This document shows, piece after piece, positions 18,591-27,708 of a DNA stretch of 64,000 nucleotides. The translations under genes were made by a program, and so were the position numbers. Position 1 is the stretch's first letter, and each line of letters starts with the position of its first letter. The notes beneath the pieces are model-generated. The model saw nothing but the letters and a program-made list of their open reading frames with translations. It did not search any database and was not told where the DNA came from. The DNA is from Gimibacter soli (lineage in GTDB: Bacteria; Pseudomonadota; Alphaproteobacteria; Sphingomonadales; Kordiimonadaceae), in contig NZ_CP116805.1 of assembly GCF_028463845.1 (NCBI RefSeq), positions 1,240,001 to 1,304,000 on the forward strand, in the 5' to 3' direction.

Positions 18591-21128
18591 ATGAAGCGTT
18601 TCATCGCACTTGGCGATTCTGTAGCGGTTTTTGCGCTGGTGGTGGCAGGCGCAGGCCTTCTGGCGGCCTGTTCGGACCAGAAAACCGCCACTCCGGGTGA
18701 GGCCAAGGCCCCGGAATCCGCTGAGTCAGCCACTATCCCGGCCGAGTCCCCTGTCAATCCCGCCGCATGGCCCGAAGCACGCAGCAAAGGGCTGATTGAT
18801 GCGGCAACGGAAGCAAAGATCACCGAACTGATGGCGGCCATGAGCCTTGAGGAAAAGGTCGGCCAGCTGATCCAGGGTGATCTTTCAACCATCCGCCCCG
18901 AAGACCTGCGCGACGTGCCGGTTGGCAGCATCCTTGCCGGCGGCAGCAGCGCGCCGCTGGGTTACCCTGATCGCGCCCCCGCCGAAGCGTGGGTTGAAAC
19001 GGCAAAGGCCTTCCGGGCGGTGGCGATGGAAAGCCGCGACGGGCACACGGCCATCCCGCTTCTCTTCGGGATCGATGCCGTGCACGGACACGGCAATGTG
19101 GTGGGGGCCGTGGTGTTCCCGCACAATGTGGGGCTCGGGGCGGCGAACGACCCGGATCTGGTGAAACGCATATCGGAGGTGACGGCCATCGAGGTGGCGG
19201 CTACCGGCATCAACTGGGCCTTCGCGCCCACGCTTGCCGTGCCGCAGGATGACCGCTGGGGAAGGACATACGAAGGCTATTCGGAATCGCCCGACCTTGT
19301 TGCCTCCTACGCCGCCGCCGCTGTGGAAGGCTTGCAGGGCAAAGCGGGGGAAATCCGCATTCAGGACGGTCATGTGGCAGGCTCGGCCAAGCATTTCCTC
19401 GGCGACGGCGGCACCGAAGGCGGGATCGATCAGGGGGACACGAAAGTCTCCGAGGCCGATCTCGCCCGCATTCACGGGGCAGGCTATCCCCCGGCTATCG
19501 ATGCCGGTGTGATGACGGTGATGGCCTCCTACAACAGCTGGTACGGCGTGAAGATGCACGGCAACCGGTCGGTGCTGACCGATATCCTGAAGGGCCGCAT
19601 GGGCTTTGACGGCTTCGTGGTTGGCGACTGGAACGGCCACGGCCAGATTCCGGGCTGCGTGCCGACCAATTGCCCCCATGCCTTCAATGCCGGGCTCGAC
19701 ATGGCAATGGCGCCCGACAGCTGGCGCGAGCTTTATGCCAATACGCTGGCGCAGGTGAAGGATGGCACCATTCCGCTCGCCCGTGTTGAAGATGCCGTAC
19801 GGCGTATCCTGCGTGTCAAATTCCATCTGGGGCTGTTCGATCCCGCCCGCCCGTTTGAAGGGCGCACCGACCTTGTCGGCAGTGCGGCGCACCGTGCGGT
19901 GGCGCGCGAGGCCACGGCCAAATCGCTGGTGCTGCTGAAAAATGAAGGTGGCGCCCTGCCGGTGAAGGCTGGTGCCAACGTGCTGGTGGCGGGCGCTGCG
20001 GCCAATGACATGGGCCAGCAAACCGGTGGCTGGACGCTCAGCTGGCAAGGCGATGGCAACAGCCGCGCCGATTTCCCGAACGGGCAAACGATCCTTGAAG
20101 GCCTGCAGCAAACGATGGCAGCGGGCGGCGGCAGCGCCACCTTCTCGGCTGATGGCAGTTTCACCGACAAGCCGGATGTCGCCATCGTGGTGTTCGGCGA
20201 GCAACCCTATGCCGAAATGCGCGGCGACCTTCGCACGCTCGAATTCGAGCCGGGCGACAAGGCCTCGCTTGCCATCCTCAAGAAACTGAAGGCCGCCGGT
20301 GTGCCGGTCGTTTCCGTGTTCCTGTCGGGTCGCCCCATGTGGGTGAACCCGGAGCTGAACGCGTCCGATGCTTTTGTCGCCGCGTGGCTGCCGGGCAGCG
20401 AAGGTGGCGGCGTGGCCGACGTTCTGATCGGCGACAAAGATGGCAAGGCCCGCACCGATTTCACAGGCAAGCTCTCCTACAGTTGGCCGAAAAGCGCCGA
20501 CCAGTTTGCGCTGAATGTGGGGCAGGAAGGCTATGACCCGCTCTTTGCCTTCGGCTACGGCCTGAAGGCAGGGGAGGCGAGCAGCCTGCCGATGCTTTCC
20601 GAAGAGCCGGGCATTGACGCCAGCGACTTCAACCGCACGCTCTTCTTCGCGCGCGGCGCCTTTGTGAAGCCCTATTCGGCAAGTTACGGCGAGGGCATCG
20701 CCCATGCGCATATCGATTCCGCCAACATGCAGGAAGGGGCCGTGAAGCTTGAGTGGGGCGGTGCGCCCGCCACTTTCGCCATCACCGGCCCCGAAATGGA
20801 AATGAGCCGCGAGACGAATGCCGATATGTCGCTTGCAGTCACCTACCGGGTGGATGCGGCACCCGAAGGCGAAGTCAGCATCGCGATGCCGACAACCCTT
20901 GGGGACACAGGGCTTGATGCCAAGCCGCTCTTCTCCGCAAACATTGGCGAATGGCGGACAGTGAAACTGTCACTCAGCTGTTTTGCCCGTGCAAACCCCG
21001 GCATGCAGCAGGTGGCGTCACCCCTTGTCATTACGGCAAGCGGGGCGTTCGGCATCAGCATTTCGGACGCGCGGATCGTGACCGACCCCGAAGGGACGGT
21101 CTGCCCGGATGGTAGCGCGGTTGACTGA
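18591..21128 (+). CDS. ExoP-type GH3 exo-beta-glycosidase, lipoprotein
   Basis: A 845-residue GH3 enzyme of the exo-1,4-beta-glucan/xylan glucohydrolase type, different from the tandem GH3 pair upstream. The leader ends in a lipobox LAAC with C27, so it is probably anchored to a membrane facing the periplasm. Landmarks are GIDAVHGHGNVVGA, KHFLGDGGTEGG and the nucleophile D346 in GFVVGDWNGHGQIPGC. After the two GH3 domains there is an extra C-terminal segment of about 180 residues (from about 660), which in ExoP-like enzymes forms a beta-sandwich. It is under the xylX divergent promoter with LacI-type sites, so beta-xylo-oligosaccharides are a likely substrate. Confidence 0.92.
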   Translation: MKRFIALGDSVAVFALVVAGAGLLAACSDQKTATPGEAKAPESAESATIPAESPVNPAAWPEARSKGLIDAATEAKITELMAAMSLEEKVGQLIQGDLSTIRPEDLRDVPVGSILAGGSSAPLGYPDRAPAEAWVETAKAFRAVAMESRDGHTAIPLLFGIDAVHGHGNVVGAVVFPHNVGLGAANDPDLVKRISEVTAIEVAATGINWAFAPTLAVPQDDRWGRTYEGYSESPDLVASYAAAAVEGLQGKAGEIRIQDGHVAGSAKHFLGDGGTEGGIDQGDTKVSEADLARIHGAGYPPAIDAGVMTVMASYNSWYGVKMHGNRSVLTDILKGRMGFDGFVVGDWNGHGQIPGCVPTNCPHAFNAGLDMAMAPDSWRELYANTLAQVKDGTIPLARVEDAVRRILRVKFHLGLFDPARPFEGRTDLVGSAAHRAVAREATAKSLVLLKNEGGALPVKAGANVLVAGAAANDMGQQTGGWTLSWQGDGNSRADFPNGQTILEGLQQTMAAGGGSATFSADGSFTDKPDVAIVVFGEQPYAEMRGDLRTLEFEPGDKASLAILKKLKAAGVPVVSVFLSGRPMWVNPELNASDAFVAAWLPGSEGGGVADVLIGDKDGKARTDFTGKLSYSWPKSADQFALNVGQEGYDPLFAFGYGLKAGEASSLPMLSEEPGIDASDFNRTLFFARGAFVKPYSASYGEGIAHAHIDSANMQEGAVKLEWGGAPATFAITGPEMEMSRETNADMSLAVTYRVDAAPEGEVSIAMPTTLGDTGLDAKPLFSANIGEWRTVKLSLSCFARANPGMQQVASPLVITASGAFGISISDARIVTDPEGTVCPDGSAVD

Positions 21129-21215
21129 GGCACCTAGCCTTTTGAAATGACTTGAAGCCCGGCAAGCTTGCCGCCACAGTCCCCGGATGTAGAACAAACG
21201 TTTGGGGGCAAGGCC

Positions 21216-22382
21216 ATGCAGAGACGCGACTTTCTGAAAACGCTGGCGGGGTCGACAGCCGCGCTTTGGGCGCTAAAGGCGGGCGGCGCTGCGGCATTCG
21301 CGGGCGACGGCGCATGGCCGGGATACGACAAGGCGTTTGTCATCAACAATCTTGGCGGGCTCAGTGACCCCAACCTTCGGCTGAAGGATTACGAAGCCGA
21401 AGGGATCGACAAGAAGACCTTCGTCGTGTCCCCGCGCATTCTGGCGGACCTCAAGGCCTCGGGCATGACGGCGGTGAACCACACAATCGGCCATGTGATG
21501 GGGCCGGGCGACCCGTTCGAAATCTCGGTTGCCGATATCGCCTTCTGGAACCAGGTGGTGCGCCACAATGCCGATGCGCTGACGCTCGTGCGCTCGGTTG
21601 CCGATATCAAGGAAGCGAAGCAAAGCGGGCGCTGCGGCATCATTCTCGGCTTCCAGAATACAACGATGCTGGGCGACGACGCGGAGCGGGTGGATACCTT
21701 CGCCGGGCTTGGTGTGAAGATCATCCAGCTGACCTATAACGACCGCAACCGGGTCGGCGATGGCTCGATGGTCGCCGAAAACCGGGGCCTGACTGCCTTT
21801 GGCCGTGAGGTGGTGGAACGCCTGAACCATGTCCGTGTGCTCGTTGATCTCAGCCACTCGGGCGAACAGACCTGCCTAGATGCCGTGAAGGCCAGCAAGC
21901 GACCGATCTGGATTTCGCACACCGGCTGCCGGGCGCTCGCCGACACGCCGCGCAACAAGACGGACGTCGAACTCCGCGCCGTTGCCGAAAAGGGTGGCAT
22001 GGTCGGCATCTATTTCATGCCGTTCCTTCGGGACGACAGCTTCGCGATGGCGGAGGACGCCGTCCGCCATATCGAGCATGCCATCGATATCTGCGGCGAG
22101 GATCATGTGGGCATCGGCACCGATGGCGGCACCACGGCGGTTGATGATGTGGATGCTTTCCGCGCCGTTATCGCCCGCGAGATCGAGGAGCGCCGCAAGG
22201 CCGGCATCTCGGCCAAGGGGGAAAAGCCCGGCGTCGTCACCTTCCTGCCTGACATGCAGGGGCCGGATCAGTTCCGCATGCTCGCGGCCATGCTTTCAAA
22301 GCGCGGGCATTCGACCGGCCGGATCGAGAAGATTCTGGGGCAAAACAGCCTCGCTTTCATGCGCGAGATCTGGGGCGCCTGA
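21216..22382 (+). CDS. M19 membrane-dipeptidase homologue with altered metal-site motifs
   Basis: A 388-residue amidohydrolase-fold protein with a Tat-type leader (MQRRDFLKTLAGSTAA), so exported. The second half is clearly M19: VDLSHSGEQTCLDAV and IWISHTGCRAL hold the two metal-binding histidines, and HVGIGTDGG the catalytic-region aspartate. The first half departs from the family: where M19 enzymes have HND near the start of the barrel this one has INNLGG, and where they carry the bridging Glu (EGG) it has GFQNTTM. It may bind metal differently, or act on another substrate. Neighbours do not tell: it stands alone between GH3 and the efflux genes. The start at 21216 has GGGGGCAAGG upstream. 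Confidence 0.82.
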   Translation: MQRRDFLKTLAGSTAALWALKAGGAAAFAGDGAWPGYDKAFVINNLGGLSDPNLRLKDYEAEGIDKKTFVVSPRILADLKASGMTAVNHTIGHVMGPGDPFEISVADIAFWNQVVRHNADALTLVRSVADIKEAKQSGRCGIILGFQNTTMLGDDAERVDTFAGLGVKIIQLTYNDRNRVGDGSMVAENRGLTAFGREVVERLNHVRVLVDLSHSGEQTCLDAVKASKRPIWISHTGCRALADTPRNKTDVELRAVAEKGGMVGIYFMPFLRDDSFAMAEDAVRHIEHAIDICGEDHVGIGTDGGTTAVDDVDAFRAVIAREIEERRKAGISAKGEKPGVVTFLPDMQGPDQFRMLAAMLSKRGHSTGRIEKILGQNSLAFMREIWGA

Positions 22383-22391
22383 TCAGGCGCC
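22374..22391. terminator. 18-base perfect palindrome over the M19 stop codon
   Basis: GGCGCCTGATCAGGCGCC reads the same on both strands and contains the TGA stop codon at its centre. RNA would form a tight stem, but no T run follows. It may be a terminator-like or RNA-end-protecting structure, or simple chance. Confidence 0.3.
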
Positions 22392-22540
22392 ACTAATACC
22401 CAGATATAACTTCACCCTTTCGGGTGGCGGCGTTACTATCGGGCCTCGACGTTCCGATTATGTTGATCCATCGATTGTTGCCAACCTCACGCCGTGGCTG
22501 CGCTTTTTGCCCGTGTGCGTTTTTCCCATGAGGCCCGACA

Positions 22541-23674
22541 ATGACCCGTTTTCCGCACCTTGCCGCACTCGCCCTTGCCCTGATCGCCAGCACAGCCGCC
22601 TCCGCGCAGGACAGGCCGCCCACCCCCGTGGATGTGGCGCAGCCTATTGTCCGCTCGGTGACCGAATATAACGAATATACGGGCCGGTTCGAGGCCGCCC
22701 AGCAGGTGGAAATCCGCGCCCGTGTGTCGGGCTATGTGCAGGAAATCCGCTTCAAGGACGGCGAGGATGTGAAGGCGGGCGATGTGCTGATCGTCATCGA
22801 TCCGCGCCCCTACCGGGCGAATGTGGCGCGCGCCAAAGCGGACAAGAGCCACGCAGTTGCCATGCGGAAACTGGCGGAGCTTGAGGTTGCCCGGGGCGAA
22901 AAGCTGATCAAGAGCAACAATATCCCGGCAGACGAGCTCGACAAGCGCCGCGCCAACCTTTCGGCGGCGACGGCGACCGAGGAAGCCGCCCAAGCAGCGC
23001 TCACGAATGCGGAACTTGATCTGGAATTCACCGAGGTGAAGGCGCCCTTCGATGGCCGCCTGTCGCGCAAGCTTGTGGATATCGGCACGCTTGTCTCGGG
23101 CGGGTCGCCGCAATCGACGGTGCTTGTGAATATCGTCAGCCGCGGGCTCGCGCATTTCTGGTTCGACGCGCCGGAGGCCGACTATCTGCATTTCCTGCGG
23201 CTCGATAACCGGGGCGAGCGCACGTCGGCCCGGTTCGAGGTCAAGAAGGTGCAGGTGCGGCTCCTGGACGAACAGGAGTTTGTCCATGAAGGGTATCTCG
23301 ATTTTCTCGATAACCGCATCAACGAAGGCACCGGCACGCTGCGGGCCCGGGCTGTGTTTGACGAGGGCGGCGAACTGCTGATCCCCGGTGCCTTCGGGCG
23401 CCTGCGCCTGCCGGCTTACGGCCCGCATGAAGTGATGCTGCTGCCGGATACGGCGATCCTTTCCGATCAGGGGCGGAAGCTCGTTTATGTGATTGGCGAA
23501 GGCAATGTGGTGGGGGTTCGCATGGTCGAAACCGGCCCGATTGCCGAGGGCATGCGGATCGTGCGGAGCGGCATCCAGCCGACCGACAAGGTGATCGTCA
23601 ACGGCGGGGTGAAGGTCCGCCCCGGCATGCCTGTCGCCCCCAATCCGGTTGATCTTGCCGCCAGCGCCAGCTGA
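22541..23674 (+). CDS. RND efflux periplasmic adaptor (MexE/AcrA type)
   Basis: A 377-residue membrane-fusion protein linking an inner-membrane RND pump to an outer-membrane channel. It has a Sec signal peptide ending at ASAQ, the lipoyl-like halves (VEIRARVSGYVQEIRFKDGEDVKAG and FTEVKAPFDGRLSRKLVDIG) around an alpha-helical hairpin (about residues 95-150), and the C-terminal membrane-proximal strands. No lipobox cysteine is seen. It precedes the pump gene by 23 bases, so they form an operon. No outer-membrane factor gene follows, so a TolC-type protein encoded elsewhere is probably used. No linked regulator is present. Confidence 0.92.
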   Translation: MTRFPHLAALALALIASTAASAQDRPPTPVDVAQPIVRSVTEYNEYTGRFEAAQQVEIRARVSGYVQEIRFKDGEDVKAGDVLIVIDPRPYRANVARAKADKSHAVAMRKLAELEVARGEKLIKSNNIPADELDKRRANLSAATATEEAAQAALTNAELDLEFTEVKAPFDGRLSRKLVDIGTLVSGGSPQSTVLVNIVSRGLAHFWFDAPEADYLHFLRLDNRGERTSARFEVKKVQVRLLDEQEFVHEGYLDFLDNRINEGTGTLRARAVFDEGGELLIPGAFGRLRLPAYGPHEVMLLPDTAILSDQGRKLVYVIGEGNVVGVRMVETGPIAEGMRIVRSGIQPTDKVIVNGGVKVRPGMPVAPNPVDLAASAS

Positions 23675-23697
23675 CCCCAGCGAAGAAGGAAATCGCC

Positions 23698-26600
23698 ATG
23701 CGCTTCTTCCAGAATTTCATCGACCGGCCGATTTTCGCGACGGTCATCTCCATTCTGATCGTCATTGTCGGGGCCGTCAGCTATATCGGCCTGCCGGTTT
23801 CGCAATATCCCGAAGTTGCCCCGCCGACCATTCAGGTGGTGGCCAACTATCCGGGTGCATCCGCCGAAACCGTGGCCGATACGGTGGCCACACCCATCGA
23901 GCAGGAAATCAACGGCGTTGAAGGCATGCTCTATATGCTGTCGCAGGCGACGGGGGACGGGCTGCTTACCATCACGGTGACCTTCGCGACGGGCACCGAT
24001 CTGGATGACGCGCAGGTGCTGGTGCAGAACCGCGTGGCGATTGCCGAGCCGCGCCTGCCCGAGGAAGTGCGGCGCCTGGGCGTCATCACCCGCAAAAACT
24101 CGCCGGACCTGATGATGGTGATCCACCTCAGCTCCCCCGATGGCAGCCGCGACCAGCTTTATATCTCGAACTATGCCAAGACCCAGATCGTGGACCGGCT
24201 GGCGCGGATCGAAGGCGTGGGCGAAGCCCGCATCTTTGCCGAACGGGCCTATTCGATGCGGGTCTGGCTGGACCCTGACCGGATCGCCGCGCGGGAACTG
24301 ACAGCAGGGGATGTGGTCAGTGCGCTTCGCCGCAACAACCTGCAGGTTGCCTCCGGCGTCATCAACCAGTTGCCGGTGAAGGATCAGGGCGCATTCGAGC
24401 TTGGCGTGCGCACACAAGGCCGGCTGACAGCACCCGAAGAGTTCGCCAACATCGTGGTGAAAACCGATACCGAAGGCCGCGTCACCCGTGTGCGGGATAT
24501 CGGCCGGGTGGAACTGGGTGCGCAGGACTTTTCGAACAACGGTTACCTGAATGCCGATCCGGCCCTGCCGATCGCCATTTTCCAGCGGCCGGGGTCGAAC
24601 GCGCTGGCAACGGCTGCCGAGATCATCGCGGCGATGGAGGATATCGCCTCCGAGTTTCCGGCGGGCATGGTGCATACGATTGCCTATAACCCGACCGATT
24701 ATATTGAGCGCTCGGTCGATGCCGTTTACGACACGATCTTCGAGGCCATCTTGCTCGTCGTCATCGTGATTGCCGTGTTCCTGCAGTCATGGCGGGCGTC
24801 GCTGATTCCGGTGATCGCGATCCCTGTGTCGCTGATCGGCACCTTTGCGGTGATGGCGGCCTTCGGTTTCTCAATCAATAACCTGACCCTTTTCGGGCTG
24901 GTGCTAGCCGTGGGTATCGTGGTCGATGACGCGATTGTGGTGGTCGAGAATGTGGAACGCTACCTGAAGGCCGGGCTGCCGGCGCGGGAAGCGGCACGGA
25001 AGACGCTTTCCGAGGTCGGCGGCGCCCTGATCGCAATTGCGCTGGTGCTTGTCGCCGTGTTCGTGCCGGCGGCCTTCATCACCGGTATCAGCGGGCAGTT
25101 CTACCGCCAGTTCGCACTGACGATCGCGACCGCAACGGTGATTTCCGCCATCGTTTCGCTCACCCTTTCGCCAGCGCTTGCCGCGCTTCTCTTGAAGGCG
25201 CACGGCGAAGAGGGGGAGGAAGGCCATAAGGCGCGGCCATGGGACGCCTATGTGACCCGCTTCTCGGACGCCTTCAACAAGGGCTTCGACCGGCTGTCGG
25301 ATCGTTACGGCGCCCTGACAGAGAAGCTCACTGGGCGTACGCTTGCCATGAGCGGTGTCTATGCCGGGCTGCTGCTAGCCACCGTCCTGGTGTTCGCGCG
25401 CGTTCCCACGGGGTTCATCCCGCAGCAGGATGTTGGTTATTTCATCACTGTGATCCAGTTGCCGCCGGGGTCGTCCCTGTCGCGGACTGACGAAGTGGTG
25501 CGCCGGGCCTCGGCCATCCTCGCCGAGCATCCGGCCATCGCCAATGCCGCTGCCTTTGCGGGCTTCGATGGTGCCACCTTCACGAATGCGCCGAACGCCG
25601 GTGCGATCTTCTCGCCACTCAAGCCGTTCGAGGAGCGCCTTTCGGATGGCTGGACCATCGACAAGGTGATGGGCGAAGTGCAGATGAAGTTTTTCGGCAT
25701 CAAGGAAGCCATGATCTTCGTCGTGCAGCCGCCGCCGGTGAGCGGTATCGGCAGCGCGGGCGGCTGGAAACTTTACCTGCAGGATCGTGGCGGGCGCGGC
25801 AGTGCAATGCTCGCGGGGCAAGCCTACGGCCTGATGGGCGCGGCGAGCCAAAGCCCTGTGGTGCGCCAGCCCTTCACGCTCTTCAATACCGCAACGCCGC
25901 AGATATATGCGGATATCGACCGGGTGAAGGCGCAGATGCTGGGCGTGCCGCCTGAGCGGATTTTCGAGACGCTTGAGGTTTATCTCGGCTCTGCCTTCGT
26001 CAACGATTTCAACTTCCTTGGCCGCACCTACCGCGTAACCGCGCGGGCAGACGGTGAATTCCGTGATGACCCGAGCGATATTTCGGGCCTGCGCACACGG
26101 TCGGACAACGGCGAGATGGTGCCGATCGGCTCTGTCGCCACATTCGAGAACCAGACGGCCCCCTACCGGGTGTCGCGCTATAACCTCTATCCCGCCGCCG
26201 AATTGATCGGCGACGTGGCACCGGGCTATTCGACCGGCGATGCGATTGCCGAAATGGAGGGGATTGCCGCGAATGTGCTGCCCGACGGGTTCGCCATCGA
26301 GTGGACGGATCTTGCCTATCAGGAACTGACGCAGGGTGACACCAGCGTGGTCGCCTTCTCGCTGGCTGTTGTTTTCGTCTTCCTGCTCTTGGCCGCCCTT
26401 TATGAAAGCTGGATGCTGCCGCTCGCGGTGATCCTGATCGTGCCGATGTGTATTCTGGCCGCCATGATCGGCGTGTCGATGCGGGGAATGGACAATAATA
26501 TCCTCACCCAGATCGGGCTTCTGGTGCTGATCGGCCTTGCCGCCAAGAATGCCATCCTGATCGTCGAGTTTGCCCGTCAGCTGGAAAACGAGGGCCGCAC

Positions 26601-26874
26601 ACGGTTTGAAGCCGCGGTCGAGGCCGCCCGTCTGCGCCTTCGGCCCATCCTGATGACATCCTTTGCCTTCATCTTCGGCGTGATCCCGCTCGCCATTGCC
26701 TCAGGGGCCGGGGCGGAGATGCGCCAGTCGCTGGGCACGGCGGTTTTCTCGGGGATGCTGGGCGTTACCTTCTTCGGGCTGATCTTCACACCGGTCTTCT
26801 ATGTCATTTGCCGCACAGCCGGCGGCTGGTGGGAACGCCGGAGCGCACGTGAGGCTCAGGCAAAAGCGTCGTAA
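23698..26874 (+). CDS. RND multidrug efflux pump, HAE-1 family (MexF/AcrB type)
   Basis: A 1058-residue proton-driven drug exporter of the inner membrane, full length for the family. It starts with the typical MRFFQNFIDRPIFATVISILI and QYPEVAPPTIQV. The proton-relay aspartate pair is in AVGIVVDDAIVVVENV (helix 4), and the repeated second half has GLLVLIGLAAKNAILIVEFA and RLRPILMTSFAFIFGVIPLA. Two large periplasmic loops follow helices 1 and 7. Substrate range cannot be read. The gene's end overlaps the convergent permease gene by 19 bases. Confidence 0.95.
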   Translation: MRFFQNFIDRPIFATVISILIVIVGAVSYIGLPVSQYPEVAPPTIQVVANYPGASAETVADTVATPIEQEINGVEGMLYMLSQATGDGLLTITVTFATGTDLDDAQVLVQNRVAIAEPRLPEEVRRLGVITRKNSPDLMMVIHLSSPDGSRDQLYISNYAKTQIVDRLARIEGVGEARIFAERAYSMRVWLDPDRIAARELTAGDVVSALRRNNLQVASGVINQLPVKDQGAFELGVRTQGRLTAPEEFANIVVKTDTEGRVTRVRDIGRVELGAQDFSNNGYLNADPALPIAIFQRPGSNALATAAEIIAAMEDIASEFPAGMVHTIAYNPTDYIERSVDAVYDTIFEAILLVVIVIAVFLQSWRASLIPVIAIPVSLIGTFAVMAAFGFSINNLTLFGLVLAVGIVVDDAIVVVENVERYLKAGLPAREAARKTLSEVGGALIAIALVLVAVFVPAAFITGISGQFYRQFALTIATATVISAIVSLTLSPALAALLLKAHGEEGEEGHKARPWDAYVTRFSDAFNKGFDRLSDRYGALTEKLTGRTLAMSGVYAGLLLATVLVFARVPTGFIPQQDVGYFITVIQLPPGSSLSRTDEVVRRASAILAEHPAIANAAAFAGFDGATFTNAPNAGAIFSPLKPFEERLSDGWTIDKVMGEVQMKFFGIKEAMIFVVQPPPVSGIGSAGGWKLYLQDRGGRGSAMLAGQAYGLMGAASQSPVVRQPFTLFNTATPQIYADIDRVKAQMLGVPPERIFETLEVYLGSAFVNDFNFLGRTYRVTARADGEFRDDPSDISGLRTRSDNGEMVPIGSVATFENQTAPYRVSRYNLYPAAELIGDVAPGYSTGDAIAEMEGIAANVLPDGFAIEWTDLAYQELTQGDTSVVAFSLAVVFVFLLLAALYESWMLPLAVILIVPMCILAAMIGVSMRGMDNNILTQIGLLVLIGLAAKNAILIVEFARQLENEGRTRFEAAVEAARLRLRPILMTSFAFIFGVIPLAIASGAGAEMRQSLGTAVFSGMLGVTFFGLIFTPVFYVICRTAGGWWERRSAREAQAKAS

Positions 26875-27617
26875 ATGAGTTTGAGGCCCGAGAGGAACAC
26901 AGCCGCATAAATGATGCGGTAAAAAAGCGCGTGCGACACACGGGCATTGAGCCACATGCCGAGCTTGAAACCGATGGGCACGAGCGGCGCCAGCACGGCG
27001 GCGGCAACAGCCGCCTTCAGGGTCAGTTGCCCGGCGAGGATATAGGCCGGCAGCTTGCCCGCATTCACCAGCGCGAAGAACCACACACCGGTGGCGGCAA
27101 ACACGCCCGGCGCCAGCTTCTTGGGCAGCAGGTAGGTGTGGAAGGGCGGCGAACCCGCGTGGGCGATATAGCTTGTATAGCCCGCGACTGCGCCCCAGAA
27201 CTGGCCGTCATTCGACGGGGCTTTCGGGCCGTTTTCTGCCTCCGCCGCTTTCCTTGGCCACCAGCTGTAAAGACAGAAGGCGACGGCGATGATGCCGACC
27301 ATCAGCCGCACCATGTCGGCGCTGACCATACTGGCGGTCAGCCCGCCGATGATGATGCCGACCGCCGCGCCGGGCAGCAGTTTCTTCAGATGGCCCCAAT
27401 CCGCCTGACCGCGCCAGGCGCGCACCCCGAAAAGGTCCATGAACAACAGAAGCGGCAGCATGATCGCCGCCGCTTCGGTTGGCGGCACGGCAAGCGACAA
27501 CAGCGGCACAGCCAGAAGCGCAATGCCGCCGAACCCGCCTTTCGACACGCCGGTAATTACCACCGCCGGGATGGCGGCGGCATAAAACCAGGGGTCGGTC
27601 GGGATCATTTCAATCAT
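26856..27617 (-). CDS. TauE/SafE-family inner-membrane permease
   Basis: A 253-residue protein with seven to eight hydrophobic segments and the family signature near the N-terminus (VITGVSKGGFGGIALLAVPLLSL) and again in the middle (GAVAGYTSYIAHAGSPPFHTYLLP). Members export sulfite or sulfonate-derived anions in some bacteria, but most are uncharacterised and the substrate here is unknown. The start at 27617 (MIEMIPTD) is preceded by GAGGAAAT; a longer frame from 27929 overlaps the kinase gene and is not credible. It follows the kinase gene after 91 bases. Confidence 0.85.
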   Translation of the reverse strand: MIEMIPTDPWFYAAAIPAVVITGVSKGGFGGIALLAVPLLSLAVPPTEAAAIMLPLLLFMDLFGVRAWRGQADWGHLKKLLPGAAVGIIIGGLTASMVSADMVRLMVGIIAVAFCLYSWWPRKAAEAENGPKAPSNDGQFWGAVAGYTSYIAHAGSPPFHTYLLPKKLAPGVFAATGVWFFALVNAGKLPAYILAGQLTLKAAVAAAVLAPLVPIGFKLGMWLNARVSHALFYRIIYAAVFLSGLKLIYDAFA

Positions 27618-27708
27618 CGGATTTCCTCTCGTCGGCGTGGCCACCATAACAGAGGAAAAGCGATTGTCGCGTCGCGAGTTTCGAAACGGCGTGTCGCTTC
27701 GAAAAGGT

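Noticed and set aside
18885-20711. A 608-codon minus-strand open frame
   Set aside because: Antisense to the ExoP-type GH3; low-complexity His/Arg/Gly-rich translation with no family sequence.
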